Below, in pieces: positions 10,539 to 22,245 of a DNA stretch of 64,000 nucleotides. Each line of letters opens with the position of its first letter. Position 1 is the stretch's first letter. The stretch lies in assembly GCA_904063045.1 (NCBI GenBank), contig CAJFCJ010000003.1, positions 1,550,001 through 1,614,000 on the forward strand, written 5' to 3'. A model generated the notes under the pieces. The model worked only from the letters and a program-made list of their open reading frames with translations, was not told the DNA's origin and made no database searches. This DNA is from Dimorphilus gyrociliatus (Eukaryota; Annelida; Polychaeta; Dinophilidae). The translations under genes and the position numbers were made by a program.

Positions 10539-12527
10539 ATGGCCTATGTAAGTTTGCCCATAAATACATATCGTGGCTATTTTGAAGCTCTTAGGAACGG
10601 TGATATCAATTCTGTGACAACTTTCTTCGATCAAGCTGAAGTATGTGATTTATAGCTTAAAGATATATAGAATAAATTATAATTTAAAGATATCTTAATA
10701 TTTCTATATATTTTTAATGTATATATCATGTTAATAGGTTAACACTTATGATTTAATCAATGGAAAATTCATAATTCCCAGAAGAAAAGTATCTTTCTTG
10801 ATTGAAAGACCGATTCACGTCGCTGTATCTTCAGGAAATATTGATCTAATAAAGTTATTATGCAGGAATGGCGTAGATATAACGGCAATTGGGAGCAACG
10901 ATGATAATACCCTTCATATTATAGCTCTTATTAGTTCAAGAAATCAAAATAATGAGCAAATGTTTATTAATGTTTATAACTATTTATTACAAGAATTTGA
11001 TATTGCAATACTTGCAAAATTGTTTATGAGCGAAAACAAACAAGGTCTTCGCCCAGTAGAGTTAGCAGCCAAAGTTGGAGCCTATAAAGTACTTTTAAGA
11101 TTTTTCGAAACTAACGGTGTTTATAGGAAATCCTGTAAATTTCTGGGATATTATCAAGAAATACTCTACGATATAACAGATTATGAAACGACAAGGAAAA
11201 CGATTTATTACTTAAGCTTAATAATTAAAAAAGTCTAGTTTATTTTTGATATAATTGATAATTTGAAACATAAACATAAATCGTCTTCCAGAGTCGACAA
11301 AAGTCCTCTCAATGACATAACAAAAGTAACTATGTATGAACTCAACAACACTGCCTTCATATCTATGATAAACTCTCCATTTTTTTCAAAATGGATTTCT
11401 GCAAGTGTAACTAACATCTATTTGCTTTTCATACATCTTATGTATAGGGTAATTTACATGACTCTTCTTGTTTTAGTAGACCCTTTTACTTTTCGATTAG
11501 AAGCAAATTTGGGAAATTCTACCAATGATAACTGTTCTAAATATGTACAGGGTTTCATAACCCCGCAGTTGCGTAAAGCGTTACGTTTCACATTTCTTGT
11601 GTTTAACTTACTTATTTTATTATGGAAAATAAGCTGGTTTCTCAGCAAATTAATTCAAAAGAAGCGAGTTCGTGTTAAACACTATCAAAAGTTGAGAATA
11701 GCAAAAGCATCACAACTTGTTCTTCAAAATGATCAGGAATACGATTTTAAATAATTCATATGTAAAATATAATTAATTTTTCATATTTTGTAAATAGTAC
11801 TCTGGTATAAAAATATATTAAATGATTTCTATAAAACACATTCAATGGCTTATTAAGAATGGTTTAAAATCGTATTTAGATCATATACTCTTTTTATGAC
11901 GTAACATTGATTCTTTGTTCAACAATTTTTGAGGTAATGCTACTATCTCACTCTAACGTCGATGGAGCTGATATAATATACTTGGCATCTTATATTTCTG
12001 CTGTCTGGGTGATGCAATCGTATTTGCAGACGATTAAATTTTTTGGAGATCATATAATAATGATGAACAGACTTTTAACAGACGCCCTCAAATTTATACT
12101 CGTGGCTGTATTAATCTTTTCAGGCTTTAATCTCATACTATTCAAAACAAGTACAATCTACGGCGATTGTCAAAATATTTTCATTGTCAGCTTCTCATCT
12201 GCTTTTTATCACCTCTTACAATTGATGCTAAATCTAGTAAACGTTGACGAACTAGCACTATCGAAAACAAGTGGATTTCAGCTTGTACATGGACTATTTG
12301 TTGTAACAGTGTCAATCATATTGGTTAATTATCTTATAGCAATTATGTCAAATAATATAGCGTCGATTAGTGGCGAAAAAGACGAAGTTATGACCCTACA
12401 TCGTCTATCATACAGTCAGTGGATGAAAGGAAGCATATATACGTATTTTCTCAAAAAATGGATTCCTCTAAACAGGAAGTATATTAAAAGTGAAAATAGA
12501 ATATATATTTCGTGTTTAGAATATTAG
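10539..12527 (+). CDS. Ankyrin-repeat TRP-like channel with an in-frame stop (possible pseudogene)
   Basis: Exon 1 is 10539-10640 (MAYVSLPINTYRGY...), joined in phase 0 to 10738 onward. Ankyrin-like helices follow (RPIHVAVSSGNIDLIKLL; DNTLHIIAL; GLRPVELAAKVG), then DITDYET, typical of the region just before the TRP channel domain. The frame meets TAG at 11236-11238 yet stays in the same frame through SPLNDIT and two hydrophobic helices (about S1 and S2) to 11754. A third segment, 11880-12527 behind a TTTAG acceptor, has S3-S5, a pore-like segment and an S6 reading LVNYLIAIMSNNI, the TRP-family S6 signature. The donor leaving the second segment must be a weak GTT site. No GT-AG pair in a compatible phase removes the TAG. 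So it is either a decaying gene, a read-through gene, or a sequence error. Non-selective cation channel by family. Confidence 0.6.
10671..10676 (+). terminator. Poly(A) signal AATAAA, probably for FABP, inside the TRP-like intron 1
   Basis: First AATAAA downstream of the FABP stop. It sits 31 bp into the first intron (10641-10737) of the TRP-like gene. Confidence 0.4.
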
Positions 12528-13215
12528 ATATCCACTTTGAAGGGGAATGATGGAGAAATTGATGGAGACAATTAAATAATAATGAAAATATCTAAACTAA
12601 AACGTTTTTCTTTTATGCTTAGCATCATTTAATGAATTATTTAATGATATTGAATTCTGTTTTCTTTTACTTTTCTGCTCCTTTCCATTATGGATTCTTA
12701 TATTACATTTATTAATCATAGTTTCAGAAATAAATCCCTACTTCTTTAGAGGATATTTATATAAACGTCTGAAGTATTCAATTTGGCTTCGCTTGAGTTT
12801 TTATCATAGCAATTCACCAGAATTTAAAAAATTTCTTTTTTTTTTGTCTACAGGTAAATTGTTTGATCTTCATGAACTAAAAGTATAGTTAAAGCTTTGG
12901 TCTTCGATAGGATATAACAATGATTAAGACTTAAAAAGTAATTTGAAATAATAACACAAACTTAGACGATAAACTATTTCCTAGCATGAACAATTTCAAA
13001 GGTAATAAATAATTCGTAAAGTAAGATATTGATAGGTTTAATTAATTGCGAATAATAAAATAATAAAAACTGTGTACGTAGACACTTCCGCTCACTTACA
13101 TACGGTATATTCAATATAGTAAAATAGCTTTAGCTATTATTTTTATGACTCAGTGAAAAGAAATCATGATTATTTCAATGACTAATTACAATAAATAATA
13201 AATTGATTTGCTAAC
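12528..13215. other. Intergenic between convergent genes
   Basis: AT-rich. It may hold the last short exon of the minus-strand helical gene: a CACTGAG acceptor near 13150 or an AATAATAG acceptor near 13134 would each give a short tail. No other coding signal. Confidence 0.4.
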
Positions 13216-14229
13216 CTGATAGTTGTCTCCAATGAACGATCCTTGAGAAATATTCCCCAATCCTATAGCTTGACTTACTGACGTAACAACACAAGCACTA
13301 AGGTGGATTTTGTCGTGAGATATTGAAGTAGGATCCAAGTTTGACAAATTTCCACTGAGGAAAATATCAACTATTTCCTTTTGAGAATCGCATAATTTTA
13401 AACAATCAGAATAACTTCTTTTAAAAGTCTCTGTTCTAGATGATACAATTTTTTGAAATTTAGACATCTGTTTGTTAAGATAGTTATATTTCAAAAATGA
13501 ATGTTGAATTATTATTCAACTATTACTTTAAAAACATTGTGATTATCTAGTAGTATGAAATATTCGTCGGTATGTTTCTCTTGGTCAAGCATCAACTGTA
13601 GAAATGATAGATAATTTTTAATAAGTAAATAAAAGGTGGCTTAAACTTTTATCTTTTGATAAGTTTAAAGATTTTTGAGAATAAAACCTGTTGCAGAGTG
13701 GTCTCTCTTTTGTCATTGCTCTTTTTATTTTCAATCTGAGGTATGTGAAATGGAATATTAAGAAACTGGACGATATTAGCAGAATTAAGTTGTTATGAAA
13801 CAAACTTTTTGTAGTAGTTTATTCACTTTAGTTTCTAAGGTTTTGGCTTCTATTCGCTTTATATCTAAAGTTTTTTCTCCTTCTATTACATCCTTAAAAT
13901 TAACTTTCTGCGCTTCATACTATATATAAAATATCAATGTTCACAGATAGAAGAAGTGTTCATTTAAGACAAAATACCTGAGAAATACAATGTCTCTGCA
14001 GTGTGACCCACAGACTCTCTAGACCAGCAATTCTGGTAAACATTGCTTGAAGTACTTTACAATCTTCTTGCATTGCCCACTTCATCATTTTTTTTATACT
14101 TTGTGCCTTGGCATCAACCATTTTTTTCCACAAGTCAATAAACTTTTTATCATATGAGAGATAAAGGTCAATTCCCGATCCAGGTAGACCAGCATTAGCA
14201 GCAACCTCTTTTTTTAAGGATTGAAACAT
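13216..14229 (-). CDS. Unidentified helical protein, BAR-like coiled coil
   Basis: Five minus-strand exons, all phase 0: 14229-13978, 13919-13806, 13735-13688, 13595-13527 and 13467-13216, giving at least 245 aa. Donors and acceptors are GT-AG and introns are 58-92 bp. The first exon has alternating hydrophobic and charged helices (DLYLSYDKKFIDLWKKMVDA; KMMKWAMQEDCKVLQAMFTR), followed by a Lys/Glu-rich coiled coil (EGEKTLDIKRIEAKTLETKV), a hydrophilic linker and a helical C-terminal part ending GSFIGDNYQ. The layout resembles a BAR/F-BAR dimer core, but no diagnostic motif is visible and this is a guess. The last donor (CAG|GTTAGC) means a short terminal exon lies further down. The start is ATG 14229, preceded 8 bp upstream by an AG that could be a cis or trans splice acceptor. 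Confidence 0.6.
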
Positions 14230-17200
14230 TTTGTCGCCTAGAATTAGTGATTAAAGGTACTCCTACTGTTGAACAGGCAGAGATATCTAGGCCATTAGTC
14301 ATATGTCAAGTAAACGGACTTACCTTGACAGAATTTTAAAATAACTTTTTAATTGAGGACGAAAAAATCCAGAGAAAACAATATTTTTCTTAAAACGAAA
14401 AACAAAAAATCGATTATCAATGTTTTCTTAAAACCTAAAAATTGGTCAACTATTTATTTTCCTTTTAGTAGTGAAGGTAAAATATTGTCAAAATTATACC
14501 GGTTTATATAAATGTTTTATTTGACAATCATTCAGCAATAGGTACGCAATATACTTGAAAGGTGTGTTTATCGCTCAAAAGAAATTTTTCTTATCTCATA
14601 AAGCAAAGTATATATATTTCATAGATTTGACCGTTAGAAAGATGACGTTTCATATAGAAAAAAACGCTAATAGTTAAGATTTATATATAGAAAAATATAT
14701 TTTAAAAAGGAACTTTAATTTCAAATAAAAGCCATTAATTAAAAAGTTTAAATTAATTTTTGTTCAACAAGGGTTAAATTAGAAAAGAATAAGCAATGAT
14801 AAATATTTTTAGAACTAAGCTTTACTGTGTTTACTTTGAGTATAAGTCAGAAAGTTTATATAAATAAATTGATAGCCTACATGGGGTAAAGAATGAAAAA
14901 GATAAAGGAGCTAACAGTTCTCTTGAGGCAATCTTATCGCAGAACTTTGATAATAGATATTAGATCGATATATTAGATACTAATGAACCGCAACAAGGAG
15001 GGAGTGGACCTAACTATGAGACATAAAACTTACACAAGTGTTGTATATAGTATTTGTATTTTTACTAAGATTTTAAATGTTTGGCTTTCTAGCTTAACTA
15101 TTACTGAAATCTAAAGTATATCAATAAACCATAATCAGTTTATTTAAGGAAACTTTGCAATTGTATGAGATCTATCGAAACGTCTGCACGGTATATATGA
15201 AGTATTAATACTTTGCTGGATCAAGTAGCTGTCAAATTCAAAAGCCTGCAGCTATATCCGTGGAGTTGTAAACCGCAAACAAGTACGACTATAGTAATAA
15301 TTGTCAAGAGAGTAAAATGGATAAATATCGTACAAGATCAGAAATGTACTATCTCCTATACGTTCTGTAAAGGAAGTCTTACATATAGCGTTATTTCTTT
15401 CAAGCCAATCTTAAAACGAGACTTGCATATATTGCATATTCACTAAAATACTGTTTGAGCATTTACAAAAATCCTAAATATTATGTCTTTCACGATGCTA
15501 GAAAAATATTTGAGGTTTTTATCAAGTTCCCTTACAGCTAATGATAAAAAGCATTACATGAAAATGATTAAAATGAATTACATATTATTAATATTCAAGA
15601 TCTATTCGAGCTCTGATTTCATTTCCTTCTAAACTCAACCTCCACGTCAGACATCCACTCGAACATCGATATCTCTTTTACAAGCAATTCTATCTGGTAG
15701 TTCCAAATCTCGGTCGGTTCTGCTAGTCTGTTTCTCATATTGAGTTTCCGATGCTTGTTAGTATTTACTATTACTACACTAGCTCTTTATCATATCCAAT
15801 AGCAGTATTACTTTGTTTGCGTCCTGAAATTTCCTTCGTCAGAGTGCATCTACCTTTGAGTAATAATTTCCATTTTCATTATGAATGAAAACATTAACTG
15901 CTTACTCTTAATAATGCTCTCCACTACTTATCATTAATGCCGGATTTTCCTGACTACACGCTGATTTTGTTCTTAACAGATGATCTAAAATATATCAGGC
16001 ATTCATCATACTCATATACTCTTCCATACTAAGTGAACAAGAGTTAGCACTCTCATTTTCATTTTTCATGTCAACTTTCATTACGTTTACGAATAATATT
16101 AAAGTGTACATTGATTTCGCATAGGCTAAACATAGCCGATTCTGCTACAACACTTGATTCTAGAACTATGAAGATCAGTTAAAGATCACGAGAAACTTCA
16201 ATTATTTTTGTGTATGTCTTTATCACAGCTTGGCAACAGCAAGAATCATATGCAAATTGCGAAAACCTCTAGACAATTCTACTACATTAAAAATTCATAG
16301 CGATGACACTAGGAGAATGTTTCTAGAAAACGCCTAAATTAAAATATAATTCAAGTGTGCATATAATACATATTTTAGTAATTTATTTCTCCAAGCGTTT
16401 CATGACTATGTGCTACAATTATAACTTATAACTTAAATCTCAGCCGACCTAGTATCTATGTCATAATTTTTCATGAAGAAAGCGCATATCGATTAATTTT
16501 TCAGCAGATGGCTATCTAAATTTATAAACTAACTTTTCTTAATCAAGATATTTCAATACTTGTAACTTTCTTTATAAACTATGTGTTGTCATTTGTAAAT
16601 TGTATCAATTAGAAATTTTAAATTCCTATTTTGATAATATTACATACCATATGATTTCATTATTTACCCTTAAGACAAAACAGAAGATGAATAATTCATT
16701 AAGTTACTATTTTAAAAGAAATTTCTATTTTCAACTAAGATAATATAGCTGGACATTATTTCTATCTTGCAATAATACTTTTTTCCTCTTAACAGATGAG
16801 GCACTAGCACATTCTATATTGATTAATGATATGTTAATTTTCACATGGAAAACAGACAGCTTTACCAAAAAACTATAAGGTTTAAAATAGTAGTTGCGGC
16901 TCTCTTATCTGAAATTTTTCACCGGAAGTTACATTACATAACCTTGGCAGTAGGTGAAAGTATCTATTTTATGGACAGCTGTCCATTTAACAAACAAGAC
17001 AAAAAAAACTATTACAAAACTATTTAAAAAGTAAAACATTTCAAAATATGTTTTTTCTTGAAAGTAACTGAAAAGTTAACAATATTAAGTAAATGTAAAG
17101 CCAAAAGTTATAAATATCTTTAGCATTGATATGGAATGGTTATCATTATAAAACTTTGAGCTAAATGAGTAAACTGACATTTAACGTTAATGATAAAGTG

Positions 17201-18228
17201 ATCGATGTAGGTATCCTTACCCTGATTTCAATTAAGTGTTTTTTGGAGATAACTTACTGAATATGGATTATATTAGATAATCGATATGAGGCATTTAACA
17301 GTATACCTACTATATATATTGCATATAAACTACATATGTATGTACTCTGATCGCAATTAAAGAACGTTATAATGATTATTTTTTTTGGCTAAACACATGT
17401 CAAAGAAAAGCGAACTTTTGCTTAGTTTTTTTTATTTAAAAGAAATGATTGAAATTAAGAAATAGATTAGTCAGCTGAAAGCGTAGATTTATTTATTGTA
17501 AGGGTTCTGTACAAAATAATAAATTTGTTGTAAAACAGTGAACTTCGATGCTTGAAGCAAGGATCAACAGACAATAAAGTTTAAACGGGGGAATTTTAGG
17601 CATCTGAAGAAACTTATGTGAACCAGTTTAAAAATGCCATTTTAATGATTTTTTGGTCGGAGGGTTAAATTTTATGCTCTTTGGAAATAACATAAATAAA
17701 TATAGCATGTTGATATGACTCTTGCACTCAATTGAAGAACTTTGAATAAGTAAAGCAAAGGTAGATTCTTAGCACTAAAGCCATCTAGATATTGTGTAGA
17801 AGAAATATAGATATTGCAAATAGAATTATAAATATTCATACAATGGTATCTTTTCTGTAAATAATTGTGTCATTAAAAGGTTTAGCCTATAACAAACAAC
17901 TTTTCTGATAATGAAAATATTTAGAACAAATAAGCGTTATCTTTATAATGATCATATAAAATTAGATGTTGTATGATATGACAGGTCTATAAAATGAACA
18001 ATTTTTATATATATTCAATACATAGTAATGTATTTTTGATTTCTAACCTAAATTATGCATGAAAAATTAAATTAATTTCAAAAAAAGATGAAGAACTAAT
18101 TAAGAAACAATAAATTCAAATTACTTAGAAATTTTATTTCTTCAGCATTGAATCTATTTTTCTTGAAAATGAATACTATACTTGTATTTAATTCAATGAC
18201 TAGGAAAATTTTTGAAGACCTGTTCTAA

Positions 18229-18242
18229 GCGCCATCTGATGG
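18229..18242 (-). promoter_or_regulatory. CTCF-like motif
   Basis: The reverse complement reads CCATCAGATGGCGC and agrees with the CTCF consensus CCASYAGRKGGCRS at 13 of 14 positions. Binding is inferred from the motif only. Confidence 0.35.
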
Positions 18243-18535
18243 TTATAAATATATAAAATATTGATTTATCCTCAAGTGTTTACGTCATTCAAGATTCAAA
18301 TAATGGTTTCTAGTACAAAGGTCGTAGATTTTTCTCCTTTAGAAATATCTTTCAAAAGAAATTTATCTTTTTTTACAACATATCTTTGGCTTTTACATTG
18401 AAATTGAACAACAGTAGACTAAAATGTATTGACTATTTTAAGAGTAGAAAACTGTTCCAATAATCACTGTCTGAATATCATTGAAAATATGAATTTTAAT
18501 AAGTCATATATATTATCATGTATACTATACATATG

Positions 18536-18552
18536 TATATATATATATATAT
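18536..18552. repeat. (TA)n microsatellite
   Basis: TA run of 17 bp inside a longer TA-rich patch (about 18505-18569). Confidence 0.85.
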
Positions 18553-21009
18553 TTATAGTATATATATACAAGAACTATATCTTTTTCACTCAATCCTAAT
18601 CCTTGTAAAGGCTGATTTAACTTAATCCTAGTAAATGATTCAGTATGAATATATTAGTATTTCTGCAAAATTCCTCCCCCTTTCTCGCACCTTCCAAGCT
18701 GTACTAAAAATAGTATACGTGTACTTTTATTTTTGAAATCAATACAATGCTAATCTGAATACTTTTTGTATTTTTTCCGGGTCAATGTAGTTTAAGTTAT
18801 TTACCAACTTAACCACAGAAGCACCAATGAGAAAATACAAGCTGAAGATCAGTGACTAATTGAAAGTTGTGTCAAAATGAAAAATACCACAAATAATTAT
18901 AATCATGCATACTACTCAAAACTATATTTTTAACATAAATCTTTAATGACGTTCTAGTCTCATTGGTGATTAAAGTCATTTTGTACTTAGAAAATATGTA
19001 TCCAACAAAAATGAGGTAAAATTAGAGACAATGCGATTTATATTATACTATGCCCTTTATGAAATACATACTTTGTTCTTCCCTAATTAGATGGAGAAGT
19101 CTAAAAATATTTCAAAGTTTATAGTCTATTAAACTAATTGATGTTAAAAAAACTGTATATATATATCAAATTACTAATTATCTACACCTAAACAGGGACA
19201 GAAATTCGACTTTTTAACTGTTTAGAATGATTAAAAACTGATTAAAGCATATTTTTAAGAGTAATTTTTTGATGTCTGAATCAAATTAAAAATATGTTGT
19301 TTTGTAATATAATTGTAGTTCTTTGTCTATGCAGATTTTTTCATTTATTGTTTTAGTTGATTACAAGTCCTTGGAATGGAATGCATTATGACCCTTGTCT
19401 TATAATTACGAAGAGTATCTAATTTAGACAAGAAAAAAAAATTAAATTGGATCAATTTTTCCTAGTTTTCATGATATTTTCAGTTAATATAGTATAACAT
19501 TTAGTGTTGATGATCTTTTAATTGAAAATTGAAAAAAATCCACATTGCTTCTATTTATGTTATTTGTAATATTAAATAAGCTTTGTAAGTCTTTGAAATA
19601 GAAAGAAAAAATATTTACAAGCACTCTTAAGGGCTAAAAAAGGGATAACGAAAATACGTACTGACAGAATTCTTGGCTAAAAAATGTCACTAGATCTGAT
19701 GTTTAAAGTTTGTAATAAAGAGCGAGTTTTTCTTTAAAGGTAACATTTTTTTATAGTTTCTCTTTATAAAGCTCTGCTTTATTGCTAACGAGTGCCACAG
19801 AATTCTATGTACAATTTTATATAGTAAATTCATCAGATATAGGCGTATTTTTTTCAACAACCAACAAAAGTCAAGCAAAAGATCTTAATTTGACATTGTT
19901 GAAGAATCAAGTGTGTTTCAGAAATCATTTATGGAAGAATATACTAACTGTAACATCATCCCCTGAGAGCAAATGCAACTATGTTAATGTCTCAAGAGAA
20001 TTTCTGGGACTAACTGTAAAGCAAAGAATATTGTAAATTCCCTTTTATTTGGGCTAGGAGATTTCTGAAAAGTTATAAAATATATTCAAAACGTTTATTG
20101 AAATAATAAATCGAGTTTTATAATTTTATTAAACAAATTATCTATTTATTTATTATTTAACAACTGTAATCTAAATGCTTATAGGAATACATTTGATGAA
20201 ATAATAATTAACATTTCTATAAAATAGAACAAGGAAAAAAAACCTGATAATTAAAAAATACTTCACTGCAAGCGAAATATGCCAATTAAATTACTACACG
20301 AATAGGTCAATTATATTAATTTATATGTAGTTCATTTATTGCATAAAGCATAATTTTACATATACCTCTGTTGCACTGCATTAAATACTAAATACATAGA
20401 ATTATAGCTATAATTCTATAGCTTTTTTTTGGATAGTAGCAAAATGTTTTAGCGGAAATTGAAATTAGGAAATTTCTATAAACTATCCTTGTGTATGCAT
20501 ATGCATAATATGCGTTTAAAATAATTAGTTAACAGAGGTTGTTTTAATGATTAAAGAGGAATAAAAAAGTATAAAATATATTATCAATCTCTTTTTATTA
20601 CAGAACTTTTCCCATTTATTTGTTTTAAGTTTTATTATTGTTTCGTGGCTTGTATCATTTGATATGCACTCTGTTATAGTTTTCCCATTTTTGTCAATTA
20701 CATATTTGAAATTCTATAAATAAACAATGTCTTTTAAAAAGAAAAAAACAACAAGCAGAAATTGAAAAATGAATGACCATTATCCTAAGTAAAAACGCAT
20801 TCTATATTTAAGTTTATATATGCTCATTATAAAACTATTTTTATTTTATTTAAAAAGAAAACATCATTTTTCTGCTATAGATAAGGTATTTTTAATAATA
20901 TTTAAAATAATCTTAATTTTATCGCTGTACTTTTAGAGATATCTTGTCCTATTTATATTTAGAAATTAACTATTATTAATGCATTCCCGAGCCAATTATT
21001 TTCTGCAAA

Positions 21010-21034
21010 AATATATATATATATATATATATAT
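21010..21034. repeat. (TA)n microsatellite
   Basis: TA run of about 25 bp in the gene desert. Confidence 0.9.
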
Positions 21035-22225
21035 GTATAAAGAGTTGAATACAAAAACTCGCTAGTGATAGCTAATCAACATAACTCTATGGAGAGTAAT
21101 TTAACTACATCTTATATAATTTATTTAGCATATAGATACATATTATAAAATCTAGAGCTTTTCACTGATAAAATGTCAGAGGGAAAAAAAGCAAGTCGGA
21201 TGCATCTTTAAAATAGATCTGTCATTACAAATAACATACTCTCTCTTTTGAAAATAAAAAGTAACATTGACTAACGTTATCCGATTTAATGAAATATGAT
21301 TTCGTCTAACATTAAGTTTGTTACACAAGCATCTGAAATAGAACAACGATAATTCTCTATTTGATTATTTAGCGAGAGTGTTCTTGTCATCTAGGTTTTC
21401 CGACAATAAAAGAAACGACTATAAGGCTTTCTAAAAGCTAGAAATGAAATTTCAGACTTTAAAAGGTACTTGTTTAAATATATATTTAAAATATAGAATG
21501 ACTCGAAACAGAAACAATAAAAATAAAAGAATAAAGCTATAAATCACAAAGAATGATAGAAATCAATTTTTTCCCTGTAAGCAATACATCAGAACGGTCC
21601 TTTTTTCATATATAAACTCAATATAACTTTGTATGGAAAATATCAGATGAAAAAATCGAAACTCTAACAAATCCTACTGAAAAGAATCGATACAATGGCC
21701 AGACTCATAATCAATTATGGAATAAGAAATAGAATAAGCGTAATACAGTATATGTAAAAAGATTTGCAATTATGGAAAATTCTAGACAAAGAGAGAAGAA
21801 GCTTAAATATTTTTTCTTTAATCTTTTCAGACTTATTTCCTTAAGTGAATCCATTGTATCAATCACTTTTTTGGTACCTTTTATATTTATTAAATATTTT
21901 TCAATAACATATATAATGTATAGATTTACAAATCTTGAAGGTGACCCTTCCTTTCTCGTCTGTTGTTTCTCTATTTATAACAATTTGTTTTTAGAGAGCA
22001 AGTAAAGCACTTAATTATTTCCTTGAAAGAGAGACAAAGATTTTTTTTTGTTGTTAAAAATGACCTTGAGCATATATAAGAGAAGAAGAAAGCAGAAACT
22101 AGCGAAATTGATAAAAAAAAGGAAATTTTACAATAATTTATATAACACAATTTTTTCCCGTCTTGAAGCAGAAATTTGACATTTTTATTCTGGTTATAAA
22201 AGTAATATTCGCACACATAGTATTT

Positions 22226-22245
22226 TATATATATATATATATATA
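22226..22245. repeat. (TA)n microsatellite
   Basis: TA run of 20 bp in the gene desert. Confidence 0.9.

Noticed and set aside
15605-16081. Minus-strand frame with protein-like pieces (for example QASETQYEKQTSRTDRD) in a GC-richer patch
   Set aside because: It has about nine stops in some 159 codons, close to what chance predicts, and no homology I can name.
19782-20036. 84-codon plus-strand open frame in the desert
   Set aside because: Non-ATG start, no neighbours, within the chance range.
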